Below are positions 17,466-25,531 of a stretch of 64,000 bases of DNA, in pieces. Both the position numbers and the translations under genes were made by a program. Every line of letters starts with the position of its first letter. Positions within the stretch are counted from its first letter, which is position 1. This DNA is from Streptomyces galbus (GTDB taxonomy: Bacteria > Actinomycetota > Actinomycetes > Streptomycetales > Streptomycetaceae). The stretch spans positions 1 through 64,000 of the forward strand of contig NZ_SZPR01000026.1 in NCBI RefSeq assembly GCF_005280195.1, given 5' to 3'. The notes beneath the pieces are model-generated. The model had not been told where the DNA came from and did not search any database. It was given only the letters and a program-made list of their open reading frames with translations.

Positions 17466-18754
17466 GCACCGGCCCCTCCCCCGCCACCGCACCGGCCTCG
17501 CCGTTCGGACGGTTCGTCGCCGACGCGGCCGCCGACGGGCGCCTGGTGGTGCAGCCCCGCATGGGGTTCGGCGACCCCGCCCGCATGCGCCACGGACTGG
17601 AGCGGACCCGGTTCGCCGCCGCCACCACCGTGGGCACCCTGACCCTGGACAGCTACACCCGCCTCGGCGACCACGCCGCGGTGCGCCGCGCCCTGCGCGC
17701 GGGGCTCCCGCTGAACGGCTACCCGCTGGTGGACCTGCCCGCCGGGCGGACCCGGCGGCTGCTGGACGGCCTGCTCGGCCCGGACTTCCCCGTCCAGGTG
17801 CGGCACGGCTCCGCCCGCCCCGCGGCCATCGTGAAGGCGATGACGCGGGCCGGCCTGGACGCCACCGAGGGCGGTCCGGTGTCGTACTGCCTGCCCTACG
17901 GCCGCACACCGCTGCGCGAGTCGGTGGACCAGTGGGCCCGCGCCTGCGAGCTGCTGACCCGGCTCGTCCCGGCGCCGCGCCTGCCCCACCTGGAGACGTT
18001 CGGCGGCTGCCTGCTGGGCCAACTGTGCCCGCCCGCCCTGCTGGTCGCGGTGAGCGTGCTGGAGGCGCTGTTCTTCACCCAGCACGGCATCCGCAGCGTC
18101 TCGCTCAGCTACGCGCAGCAGACCCACCCCGGGCAGGACGAGGACGCCCTGCTGGCGCTGCGCCGGCTGGCCGCGCGCTTCCTGCCCGCCGGCACCGACT
18201 GGCACCTGGTGCTCTACACCTACATGGGGGTGTTCCCGCGCACCGGCCCGGGCGCCCGGCGGCTGCTGGAGGACTCCGCGCGCCTGGCGGTGCGCACGGG
18301 CGTGGAGCGGCTCGTCGTGAAGACCGCCGCCGAGGCGCACCGCATCCCCTCGGTCGCGGAGAACATCGGCGCCCTGGAGTCGGCGGGCACCGCGGCCGAA
18401 CTCGCCGCCGCCCGGCTGCGGGACGGACGGACACCGCGATGCGTGCCGCCGGCCGACTCCGAGGTGCACGCCGAGGCGCGGGCCCTGGTGGAGGCGGTGC
18501 TCGACCTCTCCCCCGACGTCGGTCTGGCGCTGCGCACCGCGTTCGCGCACGGCCTGCTGGACGTCCCCTACTGCCTGCACCCCGACAACGCGGGACGCGC
18601 CCGCAGCGTCGTCGACGCCTCCGGCCGGCTGCGCTGGTCGTCCGTGGGCGCGATGCCCCTCACCGCCGACGGCCCGCCGGGCGGTCACGAGGTCATGACC
18701 TCGGCAGGGCTGCTGACCGCCCTGAACAGCGTGGCACTCCGATACGACCGATGA
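17462..18754 (+). CDS. Glutamate mutase epsilon subunit (methylaspartate mutase)
   Basis: A 430-residue TIM-barrel subunit of glutamate mutase. Family-like stretches include VVQPRMGFGD near the N terminus, RHGSARP, ETFGGCLLGQLCPP in the middle, SLSYAQQTHPGQDEDAL, and RLVVKTAAEAHRIP towards the C terminus. With the preceding small subunit it should make 3-methylaspartate from glutamate. Mutases of this type are known from friulimicin and vicenistatin clusters, where 3-methylaspartate is incorporated or becomes a beta-amino acid starter. The start ATG 17462 overlaps the small-subunit stop. No activating or B12-reactivating gene is nearby. It is the best clue to the substrate of the downstream ACP-loading cassette. 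Confidence 0.93.
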   Translation: MSTGPSPATAPASPFGRFVADAAADGRLVVQPRMGFGDPARMRHGLERTRFAAATTVGTLTLDSYTRLGDHAAVRRALRAGLPLNGYPLVDLPAGRTRRLLDGLLGPDFPVQVRHGSARPAAIVKAMTRAGLDATEGGPVSYCLPYGRTPLRESVDQWARACELLTRLVPAPRLPHLETFGGCLLGQLCPPALLVAVSVLEALFFTQHGIRSVSLSYAQQTHPGQDEDALLALRRLAARFLPAGTDWHLVLYTYMGVFPRTGPGARRLLEDSARLAVRTGVERLVVKTAAEAHRIPSVAENIGALESAGTAAELAAARLRDGRTPRCVPPADSEVHAEARALVEAVLDLSPDVGLALRTAFAHGLLDVPYCLHPDNAGRARSVVDASGRLRWSSVGAMPLTADGPPGGHEVMTSAGLLTALNSVALRYDR

Positions 18755-18768
18755 GACCGGGAGTCAAG

Positions 18769-19851
18769 ATGAACCACACGGCCGTCATGCACGGTCCGGC
18801 CCCCGCCGGCCATCCCGCCGGCGCGGACCCCGAGACGCACCCGGAGGCGTCCTCCGCGGCCCCCGCGGACGGGCCCGCCGGACCGCCCGACCCCGCCCGG
18901 CACCTGGCCTCGCCCCGGCTGCGGTCCGCGATGCTGGTGCAGCAGGAGGCGCTGGCCGCGGCGCGGGACCACCTGCGCGGCCTCGGCTTCGTCGAACTGC
19001 TGCCGCCGCTGCTGGGGCCTGTCACGGACCCGGGCGGCCGCGGGGCCAAGGCCCTCGACGTCGACTACTACGGCCGCCGGTACAAGCTGATGACCAGCGC
19101 CATCCTGTACAAGCAGGCGTCGCTGCACGGCTTCCCCAAGCTGTTCTACATCGCTCCCAACGTCCGGGTGGAGCCACCCGAGACGGCCGGCACGGGACGG
19201 CACCTGGTGGAGTTCCACCAGATCGACGTGGAGATCGCGGGCGCCTCCCGCGAGGACGCCATGGAGATCGCGGCCGGCCTGCTGCGCCACGTCGTCGAGC
19301 ACGTCGTGGACCGCGTGCCGCACGAGCTGGCCGCACTCGGCCGCGACCCCGGCTTCTTCTCCGCCCTGCGCTCCGCGCCGTTCGACCGGCTGCCGCACGC
19401 CGAGGCGGTGGCGCGGCTGTGGGACGACGGCCGCGCCCAGAACCCGGACGCGGAGATCGACTGGGCGGGCGAGGAAGCCCTGTCGCGGGCGGCCGACCGG
19501 CCCTTCTTCATCACCGACTACCCCAAGGGCTCCCGCGGGTTCTACGACCGGGAGGACCCCGAACGCCCGGGCTCTCTGCGCAACTTCGACCTCATCGCGC
19601 ACGGCGGGTTCGGCGAACTGGTCAGCGGCAGCGAGCGCGAGGCCGACTACGCCACGATCGTCACGCGGATGCGGGAGAGCGGGGAGAACCCCGCCAAGTA
19701 CGCCTGGTACCTGGACGCCGCCCGCGAAGGACTGCCCCGCAGCGCCGGGTTCGGCATGGGGCTGCAGCGGCTGGTCCGCTTCCTCACCGGCCTGGACGCC
19801 CTGTGGCAGGTCACCGCCTACCCGAAGCTGCCGGGGGTGATCGCGCCGTGA
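18769..19851 (+). CDS. Class II aminoacyl-tRNA-synthetase-like ligase (AspRS/AsnRS or archaeal AsnA type)
   Basis: A 360-residue protein resembling the catalytic core of class II synthetases of the Asp/Asn/Lys group. It has the motif-1/2 region YKLMTSAILYKQ then LFYIAPNVRVEP, a VEFHQIDVE strand, and a C-terminal motif 3, GFGMGLQRLVRFL, that binds ATP. There is no N-terminal OB-fold tRNA-binding domain; instead about 40 Pro/Ala-rich residues lead in. That layout fits a paralogue that activates an amino acid carboxylate as an adenylate for amide formation or carrier loading, like the archaeal AspRS-derived asparagine synthetase, rather than a housekeeping enzyme. ATG 18769 is preferred (gggag upstream); ATG 18751 overlaps the mutase stop. 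The stop overlaps the next gene as GTGA. The exact reaction is unknown. Confidence 0.82.
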   Translation: MNHTAVMHGPAPAGHPAGADPETHPEASSAAPADGPAGPPDPARHLASPRLRSAMLVQQEALAAARDHLRGLGFVELLPPLLGPVTDPGGRGAKALDVDYYGRRYKLMTSAILYKQASLHGFPKLFYIAPNVRVEPPETAGTGRHLVEFHQIDVEIAGASREDAMEIAAGLLRHVVEHVVDRVPHELAALGRDPGFFSALRSAPFDRLPHAEAVARLWDDGRAQNPDAEIDWAGEEALSRAADRPFFITDYPKGSRGFYDREDPERPGSLRNFDLIAHGGFGELVSGSEREADYATIVTRMRESGENPAKYAWYLDAAREGLPRSAGFGMGLQRLVRFLTGLDALWQVTAYPKLPGVIAP

Positions 19852-21329
19852 CCGCCGCACACCGGGAGGGCACCGGCCCCGGCCCGCTGGGCGCCGCCGG
19901 GTTCCCCGAGGACGAGGTCCGCGCCCGGGCCCGCGCCGGCACCGCCGCGGTCTTCCCGCCGGTGGACGCCTACGGCAACGCGCTGTTCGGCGCCGGGAGC
20001 GGGACCTCGGGGGCGTACGCCCCGTCCGCCGACGCGCTGGACCGTGCCCGCCTGGTTCCGCCGGTGTTCATGCCGCAGCGCCTGGAGAAGCTCGTCGAAC
20101 TCGGCCGCGAACCGGTGTACGACGACGTCGACCTGCGCACCCGCGTCGGCGGGTTCGCCTCCTCGCTGCCGCTGTTCCTGTCGGCCTTCGGCTCGACCCG
20201 GGCCGGCAGCGGGGACCTGGCCCTGGCGGCGAGCGTCCAGGCCGGCCGGCTCGGCATCCCCATGGTGCTGGGCGAGAACATGGTCCCGGTCCACGGCTAC
20301 GCGACCCCCGCCGACGGCACCCTCCCGGCGCTGACGGCACGCATCCGGGCCTACGCGGACGCCTCGGACGGCACGTCGGGCGGCGTGGTCGTCCAGCAGA
20401 GCACCGAGGACGCCGACGCCGAGGTGTGGAACCTGCTCTACAGCGACCCCGCGCTGCGGCCCCTGGTGGACTCCGGGCGGCTCGCCTTCGAGCTGAAGAT
20501 CGGTCAGGGCGCCAAGCCCGGCCTCGGCGGGATGACCGTGGTCGACCGGGACGCGGCGGACCGGCTGTCCGACGCCTTCGCCGTCCGCGACGTCTTCGGC
20601 GCCTCGGCGCCGGCCCGGCTGCGGTGCGCCACGCCCGGCACGTTCACCGAGGAGATCGTGCGCCAGCAGGTCCGCTTCATGCGCAACAACTTCCCGCGCG
20701 CCCGCGTGTGGGTGAAGCTGCCGCCGGGCCGCGACGTCGCCCTGGCCGCGCGCACCGCGTGGCGGGCCGGGGCGGACGCGGTCACCGTCGACGGGGCCGA
20801 GGGCGGCACCGGCTGGGCGCCGCGCGCCTTCCTGGACCAGGTGGGCCTGCCGCTGGCCGAGTGCCTGCGCCGGATCGGCCCGCCCGAGGGCTGCCTGCTG
20901 GTCACCGGGCGCTTCCACGAGGGCGGCCGTACCGTGCGGGCCCTCGCCCTCGGGGCGCGCGCCGCCGGCCTGGGCCGGGCCGCGCTGCTGGCCGTCGACG
21001 AGGACCCCGAGCACGGCCTGGTCCGGCTCGCGGAGAGCATCGCCCTGGAGTGCCGCCTGCTGGTCAGCGCGCTCGGCAAGTACGCGCCCGCCGCGCTCAC
21101 CGCGGAGGACGTGTGGTGGCCGGACGGCCCCGCGGCCACGGCGTACGCGCCCGCCACGGACACCGGCACCTCTTCCTACGCGTCCGCCACGGACACCGGC
21201 ACCTCCCGCTTCACACCCCCCACGGACACCGGCACCTCCCCCTACGCGTCCGCCACGGACAGCGCCATCCCGGCCGGCGCGGCCCCCGGCCGCCCGTCCC
21301 TCCCCCAGCGAGTCGGAGGCCCCGCATGA
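19848..21329 (+). CDS. FMN-dependent glutamate-synthase-like protein
   Basis: A 493-residue protein similar to the FMN-binding (alpha/beta barrel) domain of glutamate synthase large subunits. Recognisable stretches are SLPLFLSAFGS, GIPMVLGENM, LKIGQGAKPGLGG, WVKLPPGRDV, and VTVDGAEGGTGWAPR, which corresponds to the phosphate-binding part of the barrel. It has no amidotransferase or iron-sulfur-rich GltD partner here, so ordinary Gln-to-Glu synthesis is unlikely. It starts at GTG 19848, overlapping the aaRS-like gene, and ends in ATGA with the KAS III-like gene. The C terminus carries four imperfect 11-residue ATDTGTS repeats. Its position suggests it acts on the same substrate as the aaRS-like ligase; what it does is not known. 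Confidence 0.8.
   Translation: MTAAHREGTGPGPLGAAGFPEDEVRARARAGTAAVFPPVDAYGNALFGAGSGTSGAYAPSADALDRARLVPPVFMPQRLEKLVELGREPVYDDVDLRTRVGGFASSLPLFLSAFGSTRAGSGDLALAASVQAGRLGIPMVLGENMVPVHGYATPADGTLPALTARIRAYADASDGTSGGVVVQQSTEDADAEVWNLLYSDPALRPLVDSGRLAFELKIGQGAKPGLGGMTVVDRDAADRLSDAFAVRDVFGASAPARLRCATPGTFTEEIVRQQVRFMRNNFPRARVWVKLPPGRDVALAARTAWRAGADAVTVDGAEGGTGWAPRAFLDQVGLPLAECLRRIGPPEGCLLVTGRFHEGGRTVRALALGARAAGLGRAALLAVDEDPEHGLVRLAESIALECRLLVSALGKYAPAALTAEDVWWPDGPAATAYAPATDTGTSSYASATDTGTSRFTPPTDTGTSPYASATDSAIPAGAAPGRPSLPQRVGGPA
21155..21270 (+). repeat. 33-bp tandem repeat at the 3' end of the glutamate-synthase-like gene
   Basis: The core cacggacaccgg or a close variant starts at 21155, 21188, 21221 and 21254, exactly 33 bases apart and in frame (peptide unit about ATDTGTSxYAS). 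Confidence 0.85.
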
Positions 21330-22255
21330 CCGCCCTCCTCGAAGTCGGCTGCCACCTGCCCGGCTCCTCCGTCCCCGTCGACGTCGTCGGCGCGGAGGCG
21401 GGCGCCGAGGAACGGCAGATGTGGACCTTCCGCCGCTTCTACGGCCTGCGGGAGGTGCGGCGGGCACCCGACCAGGGCCTGCGCGACACCCTCGGCGCCG
21501 CCGTCGCCTCGCTGGCCACCCTGCCGGGCAACGAGCACCGGGTGACCCACGTGCTGTACGCCCGTACGGTCTCGCAGGTCGCCCCGGCGGGCGAGGCGCC
21601 GCTGGAGGACGTGTGCGCGGCGGCCGGGCTGAGCCGGGCGGTGGCGTTCACACTGACCCAGCACGGATGTGCCACCGGCCTGCTCGCCCTGGACCTGGCC
21701 GGCCGGCTGCTCGACGCCGACGGCGACCCCGACGCCCTGGCGATCGTGCTGACCGGGGAGAAGACCTTCGGTGCCGCGCTGCAACTCATCCCGGAGAGCA
21801 CGGTGATGGGCGAGGCGACGGCCGCCGCGCTGGTCGCCCCGCACGGCCCGCGTGACCGGCTCCTCGGCTACGCCTGCCGCACCGAGGGCCGTTACGCGGA
21901 GGACTTCCCGCCGCACGCGCTGAACCCCTCCTTCCTGAAGGACCACAACACCCTGCTCGCCGCCACCGTGCGGGAGGCCGTCGAGGCGGCCGGGGTCGCC
22001 CTCGACGACCTGGCGCTGGTCCTGCCGCACAACGTGAACCGGCTGTCGTGGTCCTGGACCTGCCGCGAGCTGGGCCTGCCCCTGGAGCGGGTCTTCCTCG
22101 ACAACATCCCCGTCACCGGGCACTGCTTCACCGCCGACCCGTTCGTCAACCACGTGCACGCCCGCGCCGCCGGCCTGCTGCGCCCCGGCGACCTGTACCT
22201 GATGGCCGCCGTCGGCCTGGGCGCCACGTTCTCGGCGGCGGTCCTGCGCCACTGA
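21326..22255 (+). CDS. KAS III-like acyltransferase/condensing enzyme
   Basis: A 309-residue thiolase-fold protein of the FabH/KAS III family. The nucleophilic Cys is in TQHGCATGLLAL and the first active-site His in LPHNVNRLSW. The position of the third residue (Asn in FabH, in a GNTS motif) reads TGHCFTAD, so it is probably His. Such changed triads occur in family members that make esters or amides, or transfer acyl groups, instead of doing a decarboxylative Claisen condensation. The ATG overlaps the preceding stop, with tcggaggcc ahead. It probably moves the ACP-bound unit made by this operon, either by elongation or by transfer to the NRPS. A catalytically altered KAS-like gene 3.3 kb downstream could be its partner. 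Confidence 0.85.
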   Translation: MTALLEVGCHLPGSSVPVDVVGAEAGAEERQMWTFRRFYGLREVRRAPDQGLRDTLGAAVASLATLPGNEHRVTHVLYARTVSQVAPAGEAPLEDVCAAAGLSRAVAFTLTQHGCATGLLALDLAGRLLDADGDPDALAIVLTGEKTFGAALQLIPESTVMGEATAAALVAPHGPRDRLLGYACRTEGRYAEDFPPHALNPSFLKDHNTLLAATVREAVEAAGVALDDLALVLPHNVNRLSWSWTCRELGLPLERVFLDNIPVTGHCFTADPFVNHVHARAAGLLRPGDLYLMAAVGLGATFSAAVLRH

Positions 22256-22361
22256 GCGCGCCCCGGCGCCACCCCGCTCCCGCCGTCTCCCCCTCTCGCC
22301 TCCTCGTCGTCCCTCTTCGCCGCTCTTCGCCCCTCTCGTCCGTCATCCGAAAGGACAGCCC
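22256..22361 (+). other. Polypyrimidine-rich spacer
   Basis: A 106-base gap made mainly of C and T on the coding strand, ending in gaaaggacagccc before the next ATG. No hairpin or promoter is evident. Similar C/T-rich spacers lie at 500-577, 25105-25236 and 29559-29657. Confidence 0.6.
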
Positions 22362-23786
22362 ATGTCCCCGCCCCTGGCGTCGCCCGTACGACACGCCCCC
22401 GCCCCGCCCGCCGCCGGTTTCCTCGACGGGGCGCGACGGGCCCTGACCGGCACCGCCGGCACCCCGCTGGTCCTGCTCGGCAACTTCGAGGTGGAGGACG
22501 AGTGGGCCAAGGGCGAGTCGGGGCTGCCCATGCTCGCGGGCCGCAACTCCGCCGCCATCGTCAACCGGATGGACGAGTTCGCCCTGCTGCTGGCGGGCCC
22601 GGACGACCACGTCGTCCTCAAGTCGGCGCCCGACGCCGACTACCTCGACCACCTGGCGTCCCTGGGCGTCGAGTTGCCCACCGTGCTGGTCACCGACGTG
22701 CAGGACCCGGCGCATTCGGTCACCGTCGACGCGCTGCGCTCCCCGCGCCTGATGGCCTCGCTCCGCGAACTCGCCGGACGGGGAGCCCGGTTGCTGCCGC
22801 ACGGCCAGTCGGCCCTGGAGGACGAGCTGTGCGAGCGGACCGGCCTGGCGTCCGCGCTGCCGCCCTCCCCGCTGGTGAAGTCCGTCAACAGCAAGATCTA
22901 CAGCCGGCGCCTCGCCACCGAGCTGGGACTGCCGCTGGCCCGCGGCTGGGAGTGCGAGACGGTCGGCGCCTTCGAGGAGGCGGCCGAAGAAGCGGTCGCG
23001 CTCTGCGTGGACCAGGGTCGCCGGGTCGGCGTCAAGGACGCCTACGGGGTGTCCGGCAAGGGCATCGCCGTCATCGACGACAGCCGCCGGCTGCGCCAGC
23101 TCGTGCGCATGGTGGCGCGGGGCGCCGCCAAGCGCGGCGACGACCGGATCGCGCTGGTCATCGAGGAGTGGGCGGACAAGACCACCGACCTGAACTACCA
23201 CTTCACGGTGGGCCGCGACGGCTCGGTGCGCTTCGACTTCGTCAAGGAGGCGCTGACCCAGAACGGCGTCCACAAGGGCCACCGGTTCCCCGCTCAGCTC
23301 GACCCCGGGCACATCGCCGCGGTCCAGGACGCGTCGGCCCGGATCGGCGCGCGGCTGGCCGCCGACGGGTTCCACGGAGTGGTCGGCGTCGACGCGATGC
23401 TCACCCGCGACCGGGGCCTGCTGCCGCTCCTGGAGATCAACGCCCGCAACAACATGTCGACCTACCAGACGTCCCTGCAGGAGCGGTTCATGCGCCCGGG
23501 CAGCACCGCCCTGGCGCGCCAGTACGAGCTGTCGCCGACGGCCCGGGTGTCCTTCGCCCGGCTGCGGGACCGGCTCGGTGACCTCCTGCTGGACCCGGCG
23601 ACCGGCCGCGGACTGATCATCAACAACTTCGCCACGGTCAACGCCGCCGCCCCCGCCGACCCGGACGGCCGTCCGTGGACCGGCCGCCTCTACGGCCTGC
23701 TGCTGGCCGGATCGACCGCCGAACTCGACGCCCTCGACCGCGCCGTCGCCGAGGCCGTCCGGAAGGAGACCAACCCCGATGACTGA
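22362..23786 (+). CDS. ATP-grasp ligase (BtrJ / PGM1 peptide-ligase type)
   Basis: A 474-residue ATP-grasp enzyme. The pre-ATP-grasp part begins LVLLGNFEVEDEW. A central SPLVKSVNSKIYSRRLA stretch leads into the grasp fold, with the nucleotide lysine probably in GVKDAYGVSGKGIAV and the metal site in LLEINARNNMSTYQ. This pattern resembles BtrJ, which joins the side-chain carboxyl of glutamate to the ACP BtrI in butirosin biosynthesis, and the pheganomycin ligase PGM1. Here it is followed at once by a PLP decarboxylase (8-base overlap) and then an ACP, the same trio as BtrJ/BtrK/BtrI. I infer that it loads glutamate or 3-methylaspartate onto the ACP encoded at 25237. Confidence 0.87.
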   Translation: MSPPLASPVRHAPAPPAAGFLDGARRALTGTAGTPLVLLGNFEVEDEWAKGESGLPMLAGRNSAAIVNRMDEFALLLAGPDDHVVLKSAPDADYLDHLASLGVELPTVLVTDVQDPAHSVTVDALRSPRLMASLRELAGRGARLLPHGQSALEDELCERTGLASALPPSPLVKSVNSKIYSRRLATELGLPLARGWECETVGAFEEAAEEAVALCVDQGRRVGVKDAYGVSGKGIAVIDDSRRLRQLVRMVARGAAKRGDDRIALVIEEWADKTTDLNYHFTVGRDGSVRFDFVKEALTQNGVHKGHRFPAQLDPGHIAAVQDASARIGARLAADGFHGVVGVDAMLTRDRGLLPLLEINARNNMSTYQTSLQERFMRPGSTALARQYELSPTARVSFARLRDRLGDLLLDPATGRGLIINNFATVNAAAPADPDGRPWTGRLYGLLLAGSTAELDALDRAVAEAVRKETNPDD

Positions 23787-25104
23787 CACCCCGACGACCG
23801 GCGCACCGACGGCCGGGTCCTCGACGCCCGAGGACCTCGCCGTGCAGGGCATCGCGTTCACCGAGCTCGCCGACCGCTTCGGCACCCCGCTGTACGTGTA
23901 CGACGGCGACGAGATCGCCGCCCGGCTGCGCGGCCTGCTCGACCGGCTGCACCCCGGCGTGGAGGTGTTCTACTCCCTCAAGGCCAACCCGAACATCAGC
24001 GTGTGCGCGCTGCTGCACTCGCTGGGCGCCCGCGCCGAGGTGTCGTCCCTGACCGAGCTAATCACCGCGCAGCGCGCGGGGGTCCCGGCCGAGCACCTCA
24101 TGTTCCTGGGCCCGGGCAAGAGCCGCGCCGAGGTCACCGCCTGCGTCAAGGACGACGTCCTGCTGATCTGCGAGTCGTTCGGCGAACTCGCCCTCATCGA
24201 CGAGGTCGCCGCCGGCCTCGGCACCACCGCCCGGGTCGTGCTGCGCGTCAACCCCGCGTTCGCCGTCAAGGGCAGCGGCCTCACCATGGGCGGCAAGCCC
24301 CGCCAGTTCGGCATCGACGAGGAGGCCCTGCTGGCCGACCCGGAGCTGGCCGGCCGGCACCCGGCGGTGCGGCTCAGCGGCTTCCAGGTGTACATGGGCA
24401 CCCGCATCCTCACCGAGGAGGTCGTCGCCGAGAACACCGGCCGCATCCTCGACCTCGCCGAACGCCTGTCCGCGCGGCTCGGGGTGCCCCTGGACGTGGT
24501 CGACGTCGGCGGCGGCCTCGGCGTGGCCTACTTCGCCGGCGAGCGCGACCTCGACCCCGAGCGGACCGTCGAGCTGCTCAACCCGCACTTCGCGGAGTTC
24601 GCCGCCCGGCACCCCGGGACCCGGCTGGTCATGGAGCTCGGCCGCTACCTGGTGGGCCACAGCGGCACCTACGCCGTACGGGTGCGGTACGTGAAGGAGT
24701 CCCGCGGCGAGCAGTTCGCCGTCGCCGACGGCGGCACCAACCACCACATGGCCGCGGTGGGCATCGGCTCCTTCGTCAAGCGCAACTTCCCCATGCGGCT
24801 GCTGAACCGCACCGGCTCCGACGAGCGCCGCAAGTGGAACGTCACCGGACCGCTGTGCACGCCGAACGACACCCTCGGCAAGGCGGTCGAGCTGCCGGCC
24901 GACCTGGAGCCGGGCGACCTGGTCGGCGTGGACCGCTCCGGCGCCTACGGTCCGACCGCGTCCCCCGTCCACTTCCTCAGCCACGGCTACCCCGCCGAGG
25001 TCCTGGTCCACCGGGGCCGGGCCCGCCTGATCCGGTCGCGGGACGACGCCGAGGAGATGCTCGCCCGCCAGATCCTGCACGACTTCACCCCGCACGAGGA
25101 CTGA
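23779..25104 (+). CDS. PLP-dependent amino acid decarboxylase (group IV, BtrK/LysA-like)
   Basis: A 441-residue fold-type III enzyme related to diaminopimelate/ornithine decarboxylases. The PLP Lys is in FYSLKANPNIS near residue 60, the phosphate loop in VVDVGGGLGVAY, the second-site Cys in GPLCTPNDTLG, and the Tyr in SGAYGPTASPVHF. It is near full length for the family. ggaaggag precedes ATG 23779, which overlaps the ATP-grasp gene. By analogy to BtrK (glutamyl-ACP) and VinO (3-methylaspartyl carrier protein), its substrate is probably an aminoacyl-ACP rather than a free amino acid. With 3-methylaspartate joined through its side-chain carboxyl, decarboxylation would give 3-amino-2-methylpropionyl-ACP. 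A true lysine-pathway LysA is unlikely in this place. Confidence 0.9.
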   Translation: MTDTPTTGAPTAGSSTPEDLAVQGIAFTELADRFGTPLYVYDGDEIAARLRGLLDRLHPGVEVFYSLKANPNISVCALLHSLGARAEVSSLTELITAQRAGVPAEHLMFLGPGKSRAEVTACVKDDVLLICESFGELALIDEVAAGLGTTARVVLRVNPAFAVKGSGLTMGGKPRQFGIDEEALLADPELAGRHPAVRLSGFQVYMGTRILTEEVVAENTGRILDLAERLSARLGVPLDVVDVGGGLGVAYFAGERDLDPERTVELLNPHFAEFAARHPGTRLVMELGRYLVGHSGTYAVRVRYVKESRGEQFAVADGGTNHHMAAVGIGSFVKRNFPMRLLNRTGSDERRKWNVTGPLCTPNDTLGKAVELPADLEPGDLVGVDRSGAYGPTASPVHFLSHGYPAEVLVHRGRARLIRSRDDAEEMLARQILHDFTPHED

Positions 25105-25236
25105 TCGCGCGGCCCGGCGCTCCCGGCGCGCACCCCCGCACTCCGGAACTCCCGTTCCCGACTGCTCCGTTCCTCCGCTCCTCCGCTGTTCTTCCTCCCT
25201 TCTCACTCCTCAGCGACCCACAGACAAGGACCCGTC
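25105..25236 (+). other. C/T-rich spacer before the ACP gene
   Basis: 132 bases, strongly pyrimidine-biased (especially 25140-25210), with acaaggacccgtc as the ribosome site for the ACP. No clear promoter or terminator. Confidence 0.55.
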
Positions 25237-25527
25237 ATGACCACCGTCGCCCACACCTCCGCCACCTCCGCCGACGCCGTCTCCGCCGACCCGCAGATCG
25301 TCGCCGCCATCGTCACCGCCCTCTGCGACGTGCTGGGGCAGGAGCTGACCGACATCACCGCCGAGACGCGGCTGTTCGACGACCTGAGCCTGGACTCCAC
25401 CGCCGTCCTGGGCCTGCTGATGGCCCTGGAGGACGCCCTGGACATGGAGGTCGACCCGGAGAGCCTGCAGCAGCACCACCTGGAGAGCGTCGGCGCGCTG
25501 GCCGGCTTCATCGCCGAGAGCCGGTGA
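25237..25527 (+). CDS. Free-standing acyl carrier protein
   Basis: A 96-residue carrier protein with a 4-helix ACP pattern. The phosphopantetheine Ser is in DLSLDSTAVLGLL, near residue 53, with acidic residues around helix II. The N-terminal 20 residues are Ala/Thr/Ser-rich and probably disordered. It is the likely carrier for the amino acid loaded by the ATP-grasp ligase and decarboxylated by the PLP enzyme, as BtrI is in butirosin. The stop is followed four bases later by the next GTG start, so it sits inside the operon. The phosphopantetheinyl transferase at 28279 would activate it. Confidence 0.92.
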   Translation: MTTVAHTSATSADAVSADPQIVAAIVTALCDVLGQELTDITAETRLFDDLSLDSTAVLGLLMALEDALDMEVDPESLQQHHLESVGALAGFIAESR

Positions 25528-25531
25528 CCGC

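Noticed and set aside
18769..19851. Second housekeeping Asn/Asp/Lys-tRNA synthetase or a self-resistance copy
   Set aside because: There is no N-terminal anticodon-binding domain, so it could not charge tRNA normally; resistance copies keep the full protein.
23779..25104. Housekeeping diaminopimelate decarboxylase (LysA)
   Set aside because: It overlaps an ATP-grasp ligase and is followed by an ACP inside a biosynthetic operon; the BtrK/VinO type fits much better.
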